16,352 nucleotides of DNA from Deltaproteobacteria bacterium (GTDB lineage Bacteria; Desulfobacterota; GWC2-55-46; S146-73). The notes beneath the pieces were generated by a model. The model saw only the letters and a program-made list of their open reading frames with translations, ran no database searches and was not told where the DNA came from. Position numbers and translations under genes: made by a program. Below, piece by piece: positions 13,850 to 16,352 of this stretch (position 1 is its first letter; each line of letters opens with the position of its first letter). The stretch lies in contig WGFF01000176.1 of the NCBI GenBank assembly GCA_015492355.1, positions 1-16,352 on the forward strand, in the 5' to 3' direction.

Positions 13850-14419
13850 TCAGCCAGCCCTCTTAAGACGCTTTGCACCAGAGCCTTCATGCCTTCCACC
13901 ATGACCATGCGATATCCCTTCGCCGGTCTTGCCTGTCACAGTGGTGTACATAAGCCTGTCATCACGTTCCCTCATCATCCAGTAGACCGCACCAAGGGCA
14001 AGTATTGATACTGCCATCGACGCAATCACAGTGGCAGGTACAACCTTGAGGTCAAGGATTATGAACTTCCGTGATATGGCGAGTATGGCAATGAGTATCA
14101 CTGTCTTGACCTGGATTATATTATCGCGCCTTGCAATGGCACGGATGATCGAGTGCTTGAACTCCATGGCTATGAGAACCGTCATTATCATGCCAAATAT
14201 CTCCTGGAAGGCAGAGTGATCGAGAAGGTCTATACCCTTTGCAAAGAGTAACGCTATGTTGAACATCAGATGGAGTACAGTTACTGCCACCAGTATGGAG
14301 ATTATGAGGGTGAGTACAACCGCAATTATGTGCTCGAAACGCTCATAGATGGTCATGCGCTCCCATAGCTCACGTGTACCCTTCAGTATCCCCTTCATAT
14401 CCATTGCCCTGGTGTGCAT
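13850..14419 (-). CDS. PsiE-family integral membrane protein
   Basis: The product is up to 189 residues with four predicted membrane segments (about 31-52, 68-86, 104-116 and 127-147) and the family-typical ISRKFIILDL (115-124) after AIARRDNIIQVKTVIL. These match the phosphate-starvation-inducible PsiE family, whose biochemical role is unknown. The C-terminal tail is soluble, basic and has SHGHGGRHEG, mildly His-rich. The start is uncertain: ATGs at 14419, 14404 and 14398 are all in frame, and none has a well-spaced ribosome site. It follows hsp20 by 21 nt and probably shares its transcript. No Pho box or phosphate genes are visible, so phosphate control should not be assumed. Confidence 0.75.
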   Translation of the reverse strand: MHTRAMDMKGILKGTRELWERMTIYERFEHIIAVVLTLIISILVAVTVLHLMFNIALLFAKGIDLLDHSAFQEIFGMIMTVLIAMEFKHSIIRAIARRDNIIQVKTVILIAILAISRKFIILDLKVVPATVIASMAVSILALGAVYWMMRERDDRLMYTTVTGKTGEGISHGHGGRHEGSGAKRLKRAG

Positions 14420-14440
14420 ATCCTATGCTACCCCCTGGAT

Positions 14441-14947
14441 TCAACCTGCCTTTACAGGTATCTTTTTTATACCTTTCTGTGCCTCGGGTGTCTTCGGAAG
14501 TCTCACTGTAAGGACACCCTTGCTGAAGGATGCCTCCACCTTGTCCAGGTCCACACCGTCAGGAAGGGGTATGGTCCTGTAGAATGAACCGTAAGACCTC
14601 TCTACATGATAATAGTCCCTGCCCCTGTCCTCCTTTTCTATCCTTTTCTCGCCCTTGATAGTAAGAAGGTCCTTTGATAGGGATATATCTATATCCTTCT
14701 CATCCATACCCGGCAGTTCCGCTGTAACCCTTATCTCCTTTTCATCCTCACTGACATCGATACTCGGCACATATCCCCCGGTCCTCTCCCCGCGCCACAG
14801 AACAGGCATGTCAAAAAACCACTCCCTCGAAAACTCATCGAAGATACGATTCATCTCACGTTGAAGGACAAGGAAAGGATTTTCCTCCTCCCTCCTTACA
14901 GGCACACTCCTTTTTCGCCACCATGGAACCAGACCCTTGAGATTCAT
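14441..14947 (-). CDS. Small heat-shock protein, Hsp20/alpha-crystallin family
   Basis: The 168-residue product has an N-terminal arm with NPFLVLQREMNRIFDEF (23-39), a complete alpha-crystallin domain at about 60-152 (VTAELPGMDEKDIDISL, GSFYRTIPLPDGV, and the consensus GVLTVRLPK at 144-152), and the C-terminal anchoring motif IPV (163-165). Such proteins form oligomers that hold unfolding proteins for ATP-dependent chaperones. The ATG is set by AAGGAGG 7-8 nt upstream. It has its own 144-bp upstream region and leads the PsiE-family gene. No CIRCE element or clear sigma32 promoter is visible. Confidence 0.95.
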   Translation of the reverse strand: MNLKGLVPWWRKRSVPVRREEENPFLVLQREMNRIFDEFSREWFFDMPVLWRGERTGGYVPSIDVSEDEKEIRVTAELPGMDEKDIDISLSKDLLTIKGEKRIEKEDRGRDYYHVERSYGSFYRTIPLPDGVDLDKVEASFSKGVLTVRLPKTPEAQKGIKKIPVKAG

Positions 14948-15023
14948 AGACTCCCTCCTTTCTTTGAATTGTTTGGAATATCAAGTGCTTCAATATGGTC
15001 TACTGGAGAAGACCTCTACTTTA

Positions 15024-15051
15024 AATGTAGGACACTTTTCCCCAAAGTCAA
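15024..15051 (-). promoter_or_regulatory. Putative hsp20 promoter
   Basis: On the minus strand TTGACT (15046-15051) is followed after 16 bp by TACATT (15024-15029), about 75 nt before the hsp20 start. The -10 overlaps a dyad CTAC-TTTAAAT-GTAG (15016-15030) whose arms resemble the BlaI-type operator but with a 7-bp rather than 5-bp centre. The match to a vegetative promoter is modest. Confidence 0.4.
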
Positions 15052-15091
15052 GTGGACCTGTAGATGATGAAGGGATTGATAAGGCTGGCTC

Positions 15092-15541
15092 CTAAAAGGT
15101 CTTTCTGCTGTCCAGAAGGATGGTTACAGGACCATCGTTTACAATAAATACCTCCATGTGTGCCTGAAACTCTCCTTCCTTTACAAGATGCCATTCCTCT
15201 TTTAGGTGTTCTACCAATCCTGCGTATATCTCCCTTGCACTCTGTGGTGGTTCTGCCCTATCGAAGGATGGTCTCCTCCCCTTTCTTGCATCACCCAGGA
15301 GTGTGAACTGGGAGACCACGAGCACATCACCATTTATATCCCTTACACTGAGGTTCATCCGCCCGGTCTCATCCTCGAATATCCTCAAGCCAAGCACCTT
15401 GGAGGCGATATACTCCACATCTCCTCTGCCATCTCCCTGCTCCACACCGACAAATACCAGAATCCCTTTCGATATATCCGCCCTCCTGACACCCTCTACC
15501 CTCACCTCTGCACACCTGACCCTCTGTACAACCGCCCTCAC
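15092..15541 (-). CDS. dtd: D-aminoacyl-tRNA deacylase (DTD)
   Basis: From the GTG at 15541 the product is 149 residues, the usual DTD length, and begins with the family-standard RAVVQRV. It has SQFTLLGDARKGRRPSF (77-93) and the Gly-cisPro proofreading motif NDGPVT (135-140). DTD is a homodimer that hydrolyses D-amino acids from mischarged tRNA in the cytoplasm. An ATG ten codons further upstream would add residues absent from the family. The GTG start overlaps the TGA of the preceding gene as GTGA, so I choose GTG with translational coupling. Confidence 0.94.
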   Translation of the reverse strand: MRAVVQRVRCAEVRVEGVRRADISKGILVFVGVEQGDGRGDVEYIASKVLGLRIFEDETGRMNLSVRDINGDVLVVSQFTLLGDARKGRRPSFDRAEPPQSAREIYAGLVEHLKEEWHLVKEGEFQAHMEVFIVNDGPVTILLDSRKTF

Positions 15542-16338
15542 CGAAGGTCCCTCCCCTCCAATACTATACACACCTCCTCGCCCACACCCACCCCCAGAAC
15601 CTCATCAGCCCTCCTCCTGAAACATGCTATCTCAACAAAACCACAGCTACCAACGAGTGCTACAACCTCGCCCTCCCCCACACAACTATACGTATCCCTC
15701 ATACCCTCTATGGAAATACCGCCTATCTCTATCTTCACTCGGTGTCTTATACCTGTATCTATATCTCTTCCCTCTATGTTGGTTATGAGGTTTCCAAAGG
15801 TATCTATGTATATGACCCTTCCGTGAATAGACCCTTCCTTTCTTACTGGCTCAGGTATGTGGAGATGGCTTACCATCTGAACAGCCCTGCCAAAGGCCGA
15901 TGGGTCTCTACCGAGGCTCAGGTGGGCTGCCACAGGTGCGAATATATCCCTTCCGTGAAAGGTGGAACTTATCTCCTCAAGAAAATATCTCTCCTCTGTA
16001 AGGTGTACAACCCTCCTTACCACCTCCCCCTTGAGTGGCAGATCAAAGAGACCGTTGTCAGGACCTACAAAAAAGTACCTCTCCGTCTCCACCACCACGG
16101 GTCTTCTCCTGCCACCCACACCAGGATCGACCACACCCACATGGATGGTGCCCTCTGGAAAGAACGAATATGCCTGAAGGAGGATGAACGAACCCTCAAG
16201 TATGTTACCAGGTGATACAAGGTGGGATATGTCAACTATGGACACCCCGGGGTTTATCGAAAGGATAACCCCCTTCATCGTCCCGTGATAGGGGTCTTTG
16301 AGTCCAAAGTCGGTGGTGAGGGTTATTATCCGTGCCAT
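15538..16338 (-). CDS. SAM hydroxide adenosyltransferase (DUF62 family)
   Basis: The 266-residue product has all family landmarks: LTTDFGLKDPYHG (7-19), VVDPGVGG (69-76), FVGPDNGLF (90-98), FHGRDIFAP (127-135), DTFGNLITN (179-187) and, near the C-terminus, ALVGSCGFVEIA (227-238). Characterised members use water/hydroxide to split S-adenosyl-methionine into adenosine and methionine; related fluorinases and chlorinases share the fold. The chlorinase/fluorinase halide-site changes cannot be judged here by eye, and the hydrolase is by far the commonest type. It ends in the overlap with dtd. The ATG at 16338 lacks a clear ribosome site, and the upstream context is cut by the window edge. Confidence 0.92.
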   Translation of the reverse strand: MARIITLTTDFGLKDPYHGTMKGVILSINPGVSIVDISHLVSPGNILEGSFILLQAYSFFPEGTIHVGVVDPGVGGRRRPVVVETERYFFVGPDNGLFDLPLKGEVVRRVVHLTEERYFLEEISSTFHGRDIFAPVAAHLSLGRDPSAFGRAVQMVSHLHIPEPVRKEGSIHGRVIYIDTFGNLITNIEGRDIDTGIRHRVKIEIGGISIEGMRDTYSCVGEGEVVALVGSCGFVEIACFRRRADEVLGVGVGEEVCIVLEGRDLR

Positions 16339-16352
16339 AGGGAGTTCTATAA

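Noticed and set aside
15016..15030. Third BlaI-type operator at the hsp20 promoter
   Set aside because: CTAC-N7-GTAG has a 7-bp centre instead of 5 and weaker flanks, so it is out of register with the two matching sites.
15542..15571. ATG start for dtd ten codons upstream
   Set aside because: It would overlap the upstream gene by 34 nt and add residues before the conserved RAVVQRV; the GTG at 15541 fits better.

Overview
The window reads as chromosomal DNA from a Gram-negative, probably thermophilic or anaerobic bacterium. It encodes TolC-type outer-membrane proteins and a periplasmic adaptor. Codon use favours AGG (Arg) and ATA (Ile), proteins are rich in Lys, Glu, Arg and Ile, and strong AAGGAGG ribosome sites are common. 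I cannot fix the phylum; Nitrospirota or Thermodesulfobacteriota-like lineages are a guess. All thirteen-plus convincing genes lie on the minus strand, so transcription runs from high to low coordinates. I saw no rRNA, tRNA, CRISPR array or transposase.

Positions 273-8498 hold a six-gene Cu/Ag-type efflux operon. In transcription order it encodes two paralogous TolC-like outer-membrane proteins, a CusB-type adaptor with a Met/His/Asp tail, a CusA-type RND pump, a PII-like signalling protein, and a small exported His/Met-rich protein. Upstream (8735-10112) is a two-gene module: a BlaI/MecI/CopY-family repressor and an M56 (BlaR1/MecR1-like) membrane metalloprotease. The protease has no beta-lactam sensor domain and instead ends in a short Cys/His-rich tail. 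The inverted repeat TTCTAC-N5-GTAGAA fills the spacer of the repressor's own promoter. A near-identical site overlaps the spacer and -10 of the efflux promoter. My inference is that the repressor/protease pair is a metal-sensing switch for the pump; this is the most interesting content of the window.

Three copies of a palindromic intergenic repeat (107-227, 8556-8681, 10202-10262) bound the efflux operon and the regulatory module.

Positions 10296-13788 hold yjbQ, a PfkB-family sugar kinase, a MerA/Lpd-type flavin disulfide oxidoreductase with a TTG start, and a TVP38/TMEM64 membrane protein. Positions 13850-14947 hold an hsp20 small heat-shock gene followed by a PsiE-family membrane protein. 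Positions 15092-16338 hold a SAM hydroxide adenosyltransferase overlapping dtd (D-aminoacyl-tRNA deacylase) by GTGA. Several genes abut or overlap, which indicates tight operon packing.
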